In this document: piece by piece, positions 43,287-51,652 of the stretch | How positions within the stretch are numbered: the first letter of the stretch is position 1 | Layout of the letters: each line of letters opens with the position of its first letter | DNA from: Dichloromethanomonas sp964477085 | GTDB lineage: Bacteria > Bacillota > Desulfitobacteriia > Desulfitobacteriales > Syntrophobotulaceae | Length of the DNA stretch: 55,721 bases | Direction of reading: 5' to 3' | NCBI GenBank assembly: GCA_964477085.1 | Contig: CAYZDF010000012.1 | Location: 1 to 55,721, forward strand | Notes under the pieces: generated by a model | The model's database searches: none | Told to the model about the DNA's origin: nothing | The model's input: only the letters and a program-made list of their open reading frames with translations | Translations under genes and position numbers: made by a program

Positions 43287-43931
43287 TTATGATTTACTTT
43301 CATTCAGATTGAATCCAAGTACCATTAGACTATCTATCATATGAATATTCTCTACTATAACATCTTCAGGTGTAATCAATTCTACCGGTGAAAAGTTCCA
43401 TAACGCTTTTATCCCAAGACCAATTACCAGTTTGGCTACCTCCACAGCATACCTTTCTGGGACAGTGAGTACTGCAACATTTACCTGGTTATTCTGAATA
43501 AATTCCGGCAGCTTATCTATGTGTATGATTTCCAGGTCATTGATCTTTTCACCTACAAGTTCAGGGTTAACATCAAAGACACCTATGACTTTAAACCCGC
43601 TTTGTTCGAAGTTGGTATGTTTAGCCAAGGCATGACCTAAACTGCCTGCTCCAATAATAATCATTGGGTGTTGGGTATGCAATCCCAAGATCTTTCGTAT
43701 TTCCCCATGCAAATACTCAACATCGTATCCGTATCCCTGCAGACCATTTCCCCCAAAACTGAAGAAATCCTGTCTGACCTGGGACGATGTTATGCCCATA
43801 CGATTACTCAGATCTTTGGAAGATACTCTGGTAATACCCATTTGCATAAGGATTGTAAGATATCTATAATATCTCGGCATACGTTTTACAACAGAATTGG
43901 ATATCTTTTTTTTGTCCTTCAACAATGCCAC
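43287..43931 (-). CDS. rex: redox-sensing transcriptional repressor Rex
   Basis: A 214-residue NADH-responsive repressor. The winged helix (about 12-75) includes MPRYYRYLTIL, SSKDLSNRMGI and SSQVRQDFFSFG. The Rossmann domain has IIIGAGSLGHALA at about 90 and VIGVFDVNPE. The C-terminal helix for domain swapping is present. GTG43931 follows GATGGG, and the N-terminus is a few residues longer than usual. In known members NADH releases Rex from DNA. The operator just downstream makes the hdr-flx operon the obvious target. Confidence 0.96.
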   Translation of the reverse strand: MALLKDKKKISNSVVKRMPRYYRYLTILMQMGITRVSSKDLSNRMGITSSQVRQDFFSFGGNGLQGYGYDVEYLHGEIRKILGLHTQHPMIIIGAGSLGHALAKHTNFEQSGFKVIGVFDVNPELVGEKINDLEIIHIDKLPEFIQNNQVNVAVLTVPERYAVEVAKLVIGLGIKALWNFSPVELITPEDVIVENIHMIDSLMVLGFNLNESKS

Positions 43932-44002
43932 CCCATCTTAACAGTCATTACAGTAGTATAACACGATGGAGTTAAAATGGGAAAGTTAGTTTGTAATGAT
44001 GT

Positions 44003-44809
44003 TTAATGGCTTTCAACGTTAATTGTTAACTGGTTTATTGCATTCTCCAGGTCTTCCCCAACCATTTTTTGTTCTTCAGCCAAAGTGTTTAGTATCTTAA
44101 TCTTTTCAGTGACATTAACTACTTCGCTCTTAATCTGAGATAAGATTTTTCCAATCTTTTTCGTAGAGTCGTAGCTGTTACTCGCAAGCATCTGCACTTC
44201 CTTGGCTACGACCGAGAAACCTCTTCCCTGCTCGCCTGCTCTGGCAGCCTCTATAGAGGCGTTAAGTCCCAGAATATTGGTTTGCTGGGTTATGCGATCG
44301 ATCAAAGTAATAATCTGATCAGTTTCTCTGACATGCTCCATGGTTGCTGCAGCAAATTCATTTAAGTCCTGGCTTAAAATCTGGGTATTATCGATAGTCT
44401 CCCTCATCTTATCGACACCTGCCTTCGTTACCCCATTGATATTCTTAATCTCTGTGATCTGGTCTTCTAATCGTTGGGTTAACCCATGCTGGTGATTTAC
44501 CAGGATCATCATTAATGCTGCCATATCACTGCAAACAACTCGGGCATTATGTACATTATTTTGGTTGATTAACTCTTCAACCTTTGCATTACCGGTAACT
44601 TCAATGATTAGATCCATTTTACGGGATAAAAGCGTTGTTATATCCGTGGTATTGAATATTCCTAATTCCCTTGCCAAAAACATACCGGGTGCACTTTCAT
44701 TGATATCAGTAATACCGACGACATTCACTTCTTCCAAGTCGTTTAAGCTCTGAAGTATTGAGGTCCCCCCCTGCCCGCCACCTACAATCCCGACGCTAAT
44801 AATCTTCAT
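44003..44809 (-). CDS. soluble chemoreceptor-like protein: Rossmann domain fused to MCP signalling domain
   Basis: A 268-residue protein without membrane helices. Residues 1-110 look like an NAD(P)-binding Rossmann domain of the dehydrogenase type: GIVGGGQGG (7-15), then GITDINESA at the end of beta-2, and IIEVTGNAK. Residues 130-268 are a short MCP helical hairpin with the conserved tip NILGLNASIEAARAGEQGRG (178-197). This suggests a cytoplasmic receptor reporting a nucleotide or redox state to CheA/CheW. It lies upstream of rex in the same direction. AGGGGAGAG precedes the ATG. Ligand unknown; no chemotaxis genes are in the window. Confidence 0.85.
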   Translation of the reverse strand: MKIISVGIVGGGQGGTSILQSLNDLEEVNVVGITDINESAPGMFLARELGIFNTTDITTLLSRKMDLIIEVTGNAKVEELINQNNVHNARVVCSDMAALMMILVNHQHGLTQRLEDQITEIKNINGVTKAGVDKMRETIDNTQILSQDLNEFAAATMEHVRETDQIITLIDRITQQTNILGLNASIEAARAGEQGRGFSVVAKEVQMLASNSYDSTKKIGKILSQIKSEVVNVTEKIKILNTLAEEQKMVGEDLENAINQLTINVESH

Positions 44810-45017
44810 TCTTACTCTCCCCTTAGTATGTATTATTCTATATTATACCATACTTTCGCACCGATCTTAGGATTGCAAATGATTCTATTAATATTATATC
44901 ATATTCTCATTCAGGGGAAGAAACACCCGTTTAATTGGAATGATCTCCATTCTTGCCGGTAATAATGATAGCGTATGTGGATTAGTGAATGAAGTTAAAT
45001 AGCAGAGGGGTAATTAA

Positions 45018-46022
45018 ATGGATTTATTCTATTATGTACAAGGATTATTCAAAAAAGTTTTTAAAAAGAGCTACCAACAGTATACGTATGCAATGAGAAG
45101 CTTGGAAAATATTCCTGACGGTGTGTTTTGGATAGATGAAAATTCCAGGATTTTGTATGTCAACAGGGCAGCATGCAAAATGTTGGGATATTCTAAAGAA
45201 GAATTAACCAGAATGACTGTTATGCAAATCACTGGTTCGCCAGAATATGAATCTCCGGACAATCTCCGACAATTAGCGAATTTAGTCATCGAAGGAAAAC
45301 TCACGAGTTTCATTACATACCATAAACACCGTGACGGACATATCTTCCCGGTTGAAATCGTTTGTGCCAGTGTATCAGCTACAGGAGAAGCAGAGGTAGG
45401 AATTTGTTTTGTACGTGATATTACTGAGCGACTGCAGCGTGAAAATGAGATCACTGAGATGAACTGCATGTTGAAAAAAGAATTGGAGAATCATAAAAAA
45501 ACGGAAGAATTATTAAGAAAAGTAAATGAAGAACTGGAGAATTCGGCGTATACCGATCAACTGACGAATGTTTGGAACCGCAGGTGCCTTACAAGAAATA
45601 TCAATGCTCAACTGGATTTAATCCAAGAGCAGAAAGAGAAGATTTCTCTCCTAATTTTAGACCTTGATAACTTCAAAAAGGTGAATGACAGGTATGGTCA
45701 TCAGGTTGGAGACAAAGTACTGATTGAATTTACCGAGTTAATTAAATTGAATATTAGAAATACAGATTCAATCACGCGCTGGGGTGGAGAGGAATTTCTC
45801 ATTGTGGTTCCCGGTTTGGATTCCCAAAGAGCTTTTGACTATGCAGAAAGGCTTAGAAAAGCTGTAGAAAGTCATATTTTCTCTTTTGTTGGTCACATTA
45901 CTGTCAGCATAGGAGTAGCTGAATTAAAAGAAAATGAAGATATCGACAACTGGATAAAAAGGGTAGACGACGCGCTTTACAAAGCAAAAAGCACCAATCG
46001 AAATAGAGTAGAAATAGGCTGA
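45018..46022 (+). CDS. diguanylate cyclase with PAS domain
   Basis: A 334-residue cytoplasmic protein. A PAS domain (about 22-138) with GVFWIDENSRILYVNRAA is followed by a coiled linker (140-175) and a GGDEF domain. The active site is GGEEF (256-260), and R247NTD250, five residues before it, is the product-inhibition I-site. It should make cyclic di-GMP from two GTP in response to a PAS signal. Divergent from the Rossmann-MCP gene. GAGGGG precedes the ATG. Ligand of the PAS domain is unknown. Confidence 0.93.
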   Translation: MDLFYYVQGLFKKVFKKSYQQYTYAMRSLENIPDGVFWIDENSRILYVNRAACKMLGYSKEELTRMTVMQITGSPEYESPDNLRQLANLVIEGKLTSFITYHKHRDGHIFPVEIVCASVSATGEAEVGICFVRDITERLQRENEITEMNCMLKKELENHKKTEELLRKVNEELENSAYTDQLTNVWNRRCLTRNINAQLDLIQEQKEKISLLILDLDNFKKVNDRYGHQVGDKVLIEFTELIKLNIRNTDSITRWGGEEFLIVVPGLDSQRAFDYAERLRKAVESHIFSFVGHITVSIGVAELKENEDIDNWIKRVDDALYKAKSTNRNRVEIG

Positions 46023-46056
46023 TTCAACCGAGTTCTCTATACTTACATTCTCCTTG

Positions 46057-46086
46057 GATTCTTTTTCTTATTGAAGAATCTTTTCT
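46057..46086 (+). terminator. intrinsic terminator after the diguanylate cyclase gene
   Basis: GATTCTT (46057-46063) and AAGAATC (46074-46080) form a 7-bp stem followed by TTTTCT. It overlaps the 3' end of the convergent lipoprotein gene. Confidence 0.6.
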
Positions 46087-47453
46087 AGCAGCCATGTACT
46101 GTCTTGTTTGATCATCTTTCCATTAATGGTGATATTCTCTTTCCCAGCTGGGGATTCATCAACCGTATAGATTTTCAAGGTGGCACTATGGTTTGTGATA
46201 TCGGTGATTTCATAGCTGTAATTATTCCAAACTACGTAATAGCCCATACCGCCATCTTTAGTGATATCCCCATACAGTTTCCCGTCCTTATCCAAATACC
46301 TGCCTGTTCCGAGCAGCGAATCAGCTTCACTTTTTACATAGGTGCTTCTGATGAAATTCTCCAAATCAGCATAGGTCATGAAACGCTCGTCATCGACTGG
46401 GAAGACGGTCTCGTTCCCGACCCCGTTTTCGGGAATCTTTAAGTTCAGCATTTTCAGGAAGAAGATATCAAAGAAAATGGTCTTATTGCGATCGATCAAT
46501 TGACTGGCCTGAGTATAAATCTCTTTTTCCAACGGATTGGCAAGAAGTGCAGGAATAGCTTTGACAAATACGCCTTCCTTATCATAAGGAATCTCGAATT
46601 GGGGGAAACCAGTAGCATATGCCGCAATCGCATATAGCTGATAGTAAATCTTGAAGCTGTTATCTGTCAGAACAAAATCTTCTTCGTTATAATATTTTTT
46701 GACATCTTCGGCATAGCTGGGATTGAAGACAAAATCATTCGTACCTTCTTTCTCATTAATCTGAGCCAGGACAGTGTTATAGACTTTTTCTAAGGCCTCG
46801 TTTTTACTTCCCACTAAGAAGTCTGTGAGGGCAAGTTTTTTACCCGTCGTTACATCAAATGTTTGCGAAAGCCAGAACGTATTGGGATGAGCACCACCGG
46901 TGCTTTCATACTGCTGACAAAGTACAGAAAGAAGGTTATTGCCGTTGTATTCAATTGTAAAATCACGTCCATAAGCGTGAGGACGGAAAGGATACTCTCC
47001 TTCCAGAGCTGCCTTTTTGTCTTCAAGGGCTTTTTCCTGTCCTTCAGAAATCACATTAGTTACAAAATCATCAAATTGAATACTGTAGTATTCATTAATA
47101 GCAGCCAGGGCCTGGTTCTGCGCAGGATTATTGACTTCAGGATAAACGATTTTGGCCTCAAGTAATAATGTGCCGTCTTCATCTTTGATGGTTTCTGTAT
47201 AGACTTTATACAAGACCTCAACAGGTTGGGCCGTCACCTGAGACTTTTCAGCCGGTGAGGTTGTGGCAGGCTGACTTGGTTCGGTCTTACTGCAGCCTGT
47301 TAGCATAAGACTTAGGATAATCATGATGATGATCAAGCCGTTAATCGCCCTTCTCATATTCTTGGTTCGCTTCCCGTTCATAATCATTTCTTTTGGTTGG
47401 TCTCCTCTTTTTTGGCGTCTCTCAGTTCTCTTCATCTTCATCTTCCTCTTCAC
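46068..47453 (-). CDS. lipoprotein with DUF4163/DUF3298-like domains
   Basis: An exported lipoprotein. A hydrophobic helix ends in the lipobox LTGC (Cys about 54 from the first start), followed by a Ser/Pro/Thr-rich linker. The folded part resembles DUF4163 (VYTETIKDEDG, then VYPEVNN) and DUF3298 (YESTGGAHPN, TFDVTTGKKLALTDFL), as in PdaC and RsiV. The C-terminal region (about 330-461) is unassigned. The start is unsure: GTG47453 gives a very long basic n-region; a start near 47387 would give a normal signal peptide. May bind sugars or lysozyme-like ligands; unproven. Confidence 0.8.
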   Translation of the reverse strand: MKRKMKMKRTERRQKRGDQPKEMIMNGKRTKNMRRAINGLIIIMIILSLMLTGCSKTEPSQPATTSPAEKSQVTAQPVEVLYKVYTETIKDEDGTLLLEAKIVYPEVNNPAQNQALAAINEYYSIQFDDFVTNVISEGQEKALEDKKAALEGEYPFRPHAYGRDFTIEYNGNNLLSVLCQQYESTGGAHPNTFWLSQTFDVTTGKKLALTDFLVGSKNEALEKVYNTVLAQINEKEGTNDFVFNPSYAEDVKKYYNEEDFVLTDNSFKIYYQLYAIAAYATGFPQFEIPYDKEGVFVKAIPALLANPLEKEIYTQASQLIDRNKTIFFDIFFLKMLNLKIPENGVGNETVFPVDDERFMTYADLENFIRSTYVKSEADSLLGTGRYLDKDGKLYGDITKDGGMGYYVVWNNYSYEITDITNHSATLKIYTVDESPAGKENITINGKMIKQDSTWLLEKILQ

Positions 47454-47532
47454 TCCTAATTATATAGAATCTTCTGCTTTGTACAGTCATAAGAAAAAAC
47501 TTTTTCCTGCATTTTTACTCCAATACCAATTA

Positions 47533-47541
47533 TGTTATAAT
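47533..47541 (+). promoter_or_regulatory. extended -10 promoter just before a terminator
   Basis: TGTTATAAT is an exact extended -10 element. A transcript from here would begin near 47548 and meet the hairpin at 47566-47592 at once. The -35 region is only T-rich. Confidence 0.45.
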
Positions 47542-47565
47542 AATTTCAAGGAATCACCTTAATTT

Positions 47566-47594
47566 CCTGCATCACGTTGCAGGTTTTTATTTTT
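47566..47594 (+). terminator. terminator-like hairpin upstream of the ABC exporter
   Basis: CCTGCA (47566-47571) and TGCAGG (47578-47583) form a stem followed by TTTTTATTTTT. No plus-strand gene lies upstream, since the lipoprotein gene runs the other way. It may be an attenuator for the exporter or the end of a very short RNA. Confidence 0.65.
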
Positions 47595-47622
47595 GACAAT
47601 GCGAAAAATAATACGATATAGT
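47593..47622 (+). promoter_or_regulatory. promoter of the ABC exporter gene
   Basis: TTGACA (47593-47598) and TATAGT (47617-47622) with an 18-base spacer. It begins in the T-run of the hairpin, so the exporter can be transcribed independently of it. Confidence 0.6.
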
Positions 47623-47672
47623 CCATAAATCATTGTGAGTATAGTAAATAATGATATTAAGAATGGAAGTAA

Positions 47673-49412
47673 ATGATGAAGATATTAAAAAGGTTTATCC
47701 AATACTACAAGCCTTACCGTTTTTTGTTTTATACAGATATGCTCTGTGCCGTGATCGTCTCGGCGGTAGATCTCTCTTTCCCCCAAATCCTCAATTATCT
47801 AAGCAAAAACTTATTCACCCAGGATAAAGAGATCATTCTCAGGACGATTGGTTACGTTGGGCTGGCCTTACTGGTATTGTATGTCATCAAATATTTCTGT
47901 CAGTACTATATCACATCCTGGGGACATATCATGGGGGCCCGGATGGAAACCGATATGCGCAAGGATTTATTCAATCACTTCCAACGCCTGTCCTTCTCTT
48001 ACTACGATAAGAATAATACCGGGGATCTGATGTCCAGACTGGTCGGAGACCTTTTCGACATCTCCGAACTTGCTCACCACGGACCAGAAAACATCTTTAT
48101 CTCGGCCTTAAAGATTGTAGGCTCCTTCATTCTTCTCCTGATGTTAAACGTTAAAATGACCTTAATATTATTCTTTGTCACCATGGTTATGGTTACCTTC
48201 AGTATCCATCGTAATATAAGGATGAAAGCGGTCTTCATGGATAATCGGGTCAAGATCGCTAAAGTTAACTCCAGCCTTCAGGACAGTCTGGCCGGTATCC
48301 GCGTAGTCAAATCCTTCGCCAATGAAGAAGTGGAACGAGCGAAATTCAAGAAGAGCAATCAGGAATTTCTGGCCTCCAAGTCCAGAAGCTACAAGATGAT
48401 GGGCGGTTACTTTGCCTGGAACTCTTTCTTCTCAGGCCTCTTATACATTGTCGTCATTGTTTCCGGCGGTTTCTTCATCGCGGAAGGGACTCTCAGAGTT
48501 GCTGAACTGGCTATCTATATCCTTTACATCAATGTGTACGTCCGTCCGCTAGAAGTCCTGATCAACTTCACGGAACAGTTCCAGAAAGGGTTTGCAGGCT
48601 TCAAGCGCTTCGTTGATATTCTGAACACTGCTCCCGAGATTGAAGATAAACCTGATGCCATCACCCTGACCCAGGTGCGGGGAGATATCGAATATAAGAA
48701 TGTCTCCTTCCGTTATAACAATGATTATGATGTCTTACATGATGTGAGCATCCAGATCAAATCAGGCCAAAACGTGGCTCTGGTAGGTCCTTCCGGTGGT
48801 GGTAAAACCACCTTATGTTCGCTTCTCCCCCGTTTCTACGATGTCACCGCCGGCTCGATCACTATCGATGGCAAGGATATCCGGGATGTCACTCTGGAGT
48901 CCCTACGCAATGCGATCGGAATCGTGCAGCAGGATGTTTATATGTTTAACGGAACCATCAAAGATAACATCGTTTATGGTAAAGCAGGCGCCACTGATGA
49001 GGAGATCATTGAAGCCGCTAAAAACGCCAATATTCATGACTTCATCACATCTCTCGAACAAGGCTATGATACTCTGGTCGGGGAACGCGGCGTAAGACTC
49101 TCCGGCGGACAAAAACAACGCCTCTCCATAGCCCGCGTCTTCCTGAAGAACCCCCCTATTCTGATCCTGGATGAAGCAACATCTTCCCTGGACAATGAGA
49201 GTGAACGCTATATTCAGCAGTCTCTGGAGAAGCTTTCCCGCAACAGAACTACAATCGTCATCGCCCATCGCCTTAGTACGATTAAAAACGCGGACGAAAT
49301 CATCGTTATCACGGATGAAGGCATCAAAGAAAGAGGCTCGCATAAAGACCTGATCATTAAAGGCGGCATATATGCCCATTACTATAACATGCAGTTTGAG
49401 GGGCTGGAGTAA
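47673..49412 (+). CDS. ABC-type exporter, MsbA/LmrA-like half transporter
   Basis: A 579-residue half transporter: six membrane helices (about 1-310) fused to an ATPase domain. Walker A is GPSGGGKTTL (about 371), the signature is LSGGQKQR (about 476), Walker B ILILDEAT (about 496), and the H-loop is IAHRLSTI. It should act as a dimer that exports lipids or hydrophobic compounds. Homodimer is likely, since no partner gene is adjacent and the ATPase motifs are intact. GGAAG precedes ATG47673. Substrate unknown. Confidence 0.93.
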   Translation: MMKILKRFIQYYKPYRFLFYTDMLCAVIVSAVDLSFPQILNYLSKNLFTQDKEIILRTIGYVGLALLVLYVIKYFCQYYITSWGHIMGARMETDMRKDLFNHFQRLSFSYYDKNNTGDLMSRLVGDLFDISELAHHGPENIFISALKIVGSFILLLMLNVKMTLILFFVTMVMVTFSIHRNIRMKAVFMDNRVKIAKVNSSLQDSLAGIRVVKSFANEEVERAKFKKSNQEFLASKSRSYKMMGGYFAWNSFFSGLLYIVVIVSGGFFIAEGTLRVAELAIYILYINVYVRPLEVLINFTEQFQKGFAGFKRFVDILNTAPEIEDKPDAITLTQVRGDIEYKNVSFRYNNDYDVLHDVSIQIKSGQNVALVGPSGGGKTTLCSLLPRFYDVTAGSITIDGKDIRDVTLESLRNAIGIVQQDVYMFNGTIKDNIVYGKAGATDEEIIEAAKNANIHDFITSLEQGYDTLVGERGVRLSGGQKQRLSIARVFLKNPPILILDEATSSLDNESERYIQQSLEKLSRNRTTIVIAHRLSTIKNADEIIVITDEGIKERGSHKDLIIKGGIYAHYYNMQFEGLE

Positions 49413-49470
49413 AACCTGGTTTATGTGAATAGCGCAAGTGGGCGTTCTTATTAAATCCGTGTATTAATAA

Positions 49471-49498
49471 ACAGACACCGGCAGCGGTGTCTGTTTTT
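49471..49498 (+). terminator. intrinsic terminator after the ABC exporter gene
   Basis: ACAGACACCG and CGGTGTCTGT form a perfect 10-bp stem with a four-base loop, followed by TTTT. It lies between convergent genes and could work in both directions. Confidence 0.88.
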
Positions 49499-49545
49499 GT
49501 GACAAAGGCGTTATGGAATATAAAGCCGGATGTTTATCTTATACG

Positions 49546-51618
49546 TCAATTCTTTTCTTTCTTCTGTTTGGACAGTGCTTCTCTCAACAGGTCGCCCATA
49601 TTACTGCCGATATCCTGTTTATCGCTGTATTGGGCAATAAGTTTCTGATTCATCTGGCTGGCTCTTTTGGAACTGCCGAATTTAAAGTCGCGTTCCTTTT
49701 CCGGCTGCCGATGTCCGCAAGTACGATCCTGACACACCAGCATCTTACCCCGTTTGCCGTTGACCACGAGCATATTTTTATTACAAAGCGGACATTTGGT
49801 CTTGGATATATTGTCCGCCCTGTAGGTGGAATTGTCCATCGCCACACTCCGGACCAGTTGAACGGTCTGTTCACGAATCCCTTCGATAAAAGCCTTCTTG
49901 CTGCCCTTACCCCTGGCGATATCCGTCAGAGCCTGTTCCCATTGTGCCGTAAGCTCCGGGCTTCTGAGTTCAGGCGCTACGAGTTGAATGAGCTGTTTGC
50001 CTTTGGATGTCGGGACTAATTCTTTTCCTGAGCGTTCGATATAGCTGGTATGCAGGAGTTTTTCAATGATCTCAGCCCGGGTAGCCGGAGTACCCAGCCC
50101 GCTGCCTTTCATCGTTTCCCGCAGTTCCTCATCTTCGATAAATTTACCAGGATTCTCCATAGCCGTGAGTAAGGTCGCTTCCGTATAGCGGGCCGGGGGT
50201 TTGGTTTTCCCTTTCTGGGGCTTGATGCTCTTGACCGTCCGTTCTTCACCCTGGTTTAGATTAGCCAGGGTTTGCTCAGGCAAAGCATCCTCCCTCCTCT
50301 CATCGTTGTCAGTACCATGCGAAGTCACCGCCCTCCATCCCGGATCTTTCACCACTTTACCCCTGGCATAGAATCTTTCGCCATTGATTCCGACTACCAC
50401 CGTCAACTGATCATAGCGGTAAGGCGGTGACAGTACGGCCAGAAAACGGCGCACAATCAGGTCGTACAAAGACTTTTCATCGGAAGTAAGTTCACCTATT
50501 TTTAAAGGCTGTTCCGTAGGAATAATGGCATGATGATCCGTCACTTTGCTGTCGTCAACCAGGCGTTTGCCCGGTTTTATGGGCTGTGTCAGAAGTTTCC
50601 TGGCCGCCTCAGCATAGGGTCCGACGGCAAGACTTTTAAGCCTGGCCGTAAGAGTTGGTACAATATCTGAGGAAATGTAACGGGAATCCGTCCGCGGATA
50701 GGTCACTAATTTATGCCGCTCATACAGGTTTTGCAGGGTAGCAGAGGTTTTCTGAGCGGAAAAACCTAAGCGTCGATTGGCGTCCCGCTGAAGTTCTGTC
50801 AAGTCGTAGGCTAAGGGGGAAGGTTCACTTTTGCTCTCCCTCTTGGCATCCATTATTCTTCCAGATTTCCCTTGCACCTTCTGCAACAGGGTTTCAACCT
50901 GGCTGTAATCAAAAATCCGGTTACCCTCCGCGCCACGCCAGTCTCCAAAGAAATCTCCAAAGTCAGCTCTTAGTGTCCAGTAATCCACAGGCACGAACTT
51001 TTGAATTTCTTCTTCCCTCTTAACAATCATGGCCAACGTGGGGGTCTGCACCCTTCCCGAGTTAAGTTGGGCATTAAATTTACAGCTCAGAGCGCGGGTT
51101 ACGTTAAGCCCGATGAGCCAATCTGCTTCCGCCCGACAAACAGCGGCATCATACAAAGGATTATAGTCCGGACCAGGCTTCAGCTTCGAAAAACCTTCCA
51201 GAATAGCAGCGTCCGTCTGAGAGGAAATCCATAAGCGTTTAAAAGGTTTATGCCAGTTGCCCAGCTTCATAATCCAACGCGCTACCAGTTCACCCTCTCG
51301 CCCGGCATCCGTGGCAATCACCAGTTCCCCAATGTCAGTACGTTTCATGAGTTTGGTGACTACTTGATACTGGTGAGCTGTCTGACGAATGACTTTCAGT
51401 TTCAATTGGTCAGGAAGCATAGGAAGGTCTTCCAAGCTCCAAACTTTATATCTTTGATCATAATCCTCGGGTTCCGCCAACGTGACCAAATGACCCAACG
51501 CCCAAGTCACCACGTACCTAGACCCTTCCATAAATCCTTTGTTCTTTGTATGACATTTAAGAACCCGGGCAATTTCCCGGGCAACACTAGGCTTTTCTGC
51601 CAATACCAATGATTTCAT
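49546..51618 (-). CDS. topB: DNA topoisomerase III
   Basis: Type IA topoisomerase that relaxes and unlinks DNA through single-strand passage, often with RecQ, which is also in this window. The TOPRIM domain has LAEKPSVAREIA at the start and ATDAGREGEL near 100. The catalytic tyrosine is in TYPRTDSRYIS (about Tyr310). A C-terminal zinc ribbon has CPLCNKNM and CQDRTCGHR. About 690 residues. ATG51618 has CAGGAG upstream; an earlier in-frame start at 51636 lies before that site. It follows the LCP gene closely, so an operon is likely. Confidence 0.95.
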   Translation of the reverse strand: MKSLVLAEKPSVAREIARVLKCHTKNKGFMEGSRYVVTWALGHLVTLAEPEDYDQRYKVWSLEDLPMLPDQLKLKVIRQTAHQYQVVTKLMKRTDIGELVIATDAGREGELVARWIMKLGNWHKPFKRLWISSQTDAAILEGFSKLKPGPDYNPLYDAAVCRAEADWLIGLNVTRALSCKFNAQLNSGRVQTPTLAMIVKREEEIQKFVPVDYWTLRADFGDFFGDWRGAEGNRIFDYSQVETLLQKVQGKSGRIMDAKRESKSEPSPLAYDLTELQRDANRRLGFSAQKTSATLQNLYERHKLVTYPRTDSRYISSDIVPTLTARLKSLAVGPYAEAARKLLTQPIKPGKRLVDDSKVTDHHAIIPTEQPLKIGELTSDEKSLYDLIVRRFLAVLSPPYRYDQLTVVVGINGERFYARGKVVKDPGWRAVTSHGTDNDERREDALPEQTLANLNQGEERTVKSIKPQKGKTKPPARYTEATLLTAMENPGKFIEDEELRETMKGSGLGTPATRAEIIEKLLHTSYIERSGKELVPTSKGKQLIQLVAPELRSPELTAQWEQALTDIARGKGSKKAFIEGIREQTVQLVRSVAMDNSTYRADNISKTKCPLCNKNMLVVNGKRGKMLVCQDRTCGHRQPEKERDFKFGSSKRASQMNQKLIAQYSDKQDIGSNMGDLLREALSKQKKEKN

Positions 51619-51652
51619 CTGCTGCTCCTGTGTCAATTATTTAAACCCATAA

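Noticed and set aside
49513..50019. 168-codon open frame on the plus strand after the ABC exporter.
   Set aside because: It overlaps the C-terminal part of topB on the opposite strand, follows the exporter's terminator and shows no family features.
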